A DNA stretch of 11,295 nucleotides from B75-G9 sp964564905. Lineage in GTDB: Archaea; Hadarchaeota; Hadarchaeia; Hadarchaeales; Hadarchaeaceae. The stretch spans positions 1-11,295 of the forward strand of contig CAZMCI010000031.1 in the NCBI GenBank assembly GCA_964564905.1, in the 5' to 3' direction. The translations under genes were made by a program, and so were the position numbers. This document shows, one piece after another, positions 11,237-11,295 of this stretch (position 1 is the stretch's first letter; each line of letters starts with the position of its first letter). The notes under the pieces are model-generated. The model was not told the origin of the DNA. It searched no databases and worked only from the letters and a program-made list of their open reading frames with translations.

Positions 11237-11295
11237 TTGCCCCTATTTTTGGCCGTGGTCTGACCACCCAGGTTGCGCCCAAAGCGGAGTAATAT

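Noticed and set aside
11107..11292. A 61-codon plus-strand open frame at the right end
   Set aside because: It runs through the repeat B segment and the palindrome, has no translation signal and resembles nothing known.
1..11295. CRISPR array
   Set aside because: No regularly spaced direct repeats of 24-40 bases. The only repeats are the two tRNA-flank copies and the scattered hairpins.

Overview
The window is archaeal DNA, probably from an anaerobic euryarchaeote-like lineage. TATA-like boxes lie about 25 bases before several genes, Shine-Dalgarno sites are mixed with near-leaderless starts, and SepCysS (indirect tRNA-dependent cysteine synthesis) and an MntA/HepT pair are present. I cannot name the genus. 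A run of ten N (10052-10061) shows this is a draft scaffold. Two genes each lack one base inside a short C or G run, which suggests sequencing error as readily as true gene decay.

Left part (1-3153). On the minus strand a winged-helix protein overlaps the start of a nucleotidyltransferase cut by the window edge, an AbiEi/AbiEii-like pair. A divergent 35-residue single-span membrane microprotein (961-1068) follows, abutting a hairpin-rich stretch that looks like the decayed right end of an IS200/IS605 (TnpB) element. Next come a frameshifted rhomboid protease, a DtxR/MntR-type metalloregulator and a PrsW-like membrane metalloprotease.

Central part (3179-9951) is the main interest: a sulfur-handling island. 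On the minus strand, DUF39-CBS (homocysteine-forming protein), a NIL/2x[4Fe-4S] ferredoxin overlapping it by 4 bases, and a UPF0280 protein 5 bases further on form a tight operon. Their Methanosarcina homologs (MA1821, MA1822, MA1715) are known for sulfide assimilation into homocysteine and cysteine. Downstream on the same strand is SepCysS, which makes Cys-tRNA from phosphoseryl-tRNA and a sulfur donor, overlapping a secreted two-module surface protein. Divergent from DUF39 is Thi4 thiazole synthase, which carries a cysteine at the position of the yeast sulfur-donor residue. It converges, with a 14-base overlap, on a ThiI that lacks the THUMP region and keeps a CxxC. ThiI is divergent by 37 bases from an intact tRNA-Cys(GCA). 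The enzymes that put sulfur on tRNA-Cys, make homocysteine, thiolate tRNA and build the thiamine thiazole therefore sit side by side with the tRNA substrate itself.

Right part (9933-11295). The 3' end of tRNA-Cys and about 100 bases of its flank recur in diverged form 1 kb downstream, where the copy is split by about 143 bases. Between the copies lie the scaffold gap, a cluster of strong hairpins and an MntA/HepT toxin-antitoxin pair whose HepT reading frame is broken near its C-terminus. No CRISPR array, rRNA or intact transposase gene is visible.
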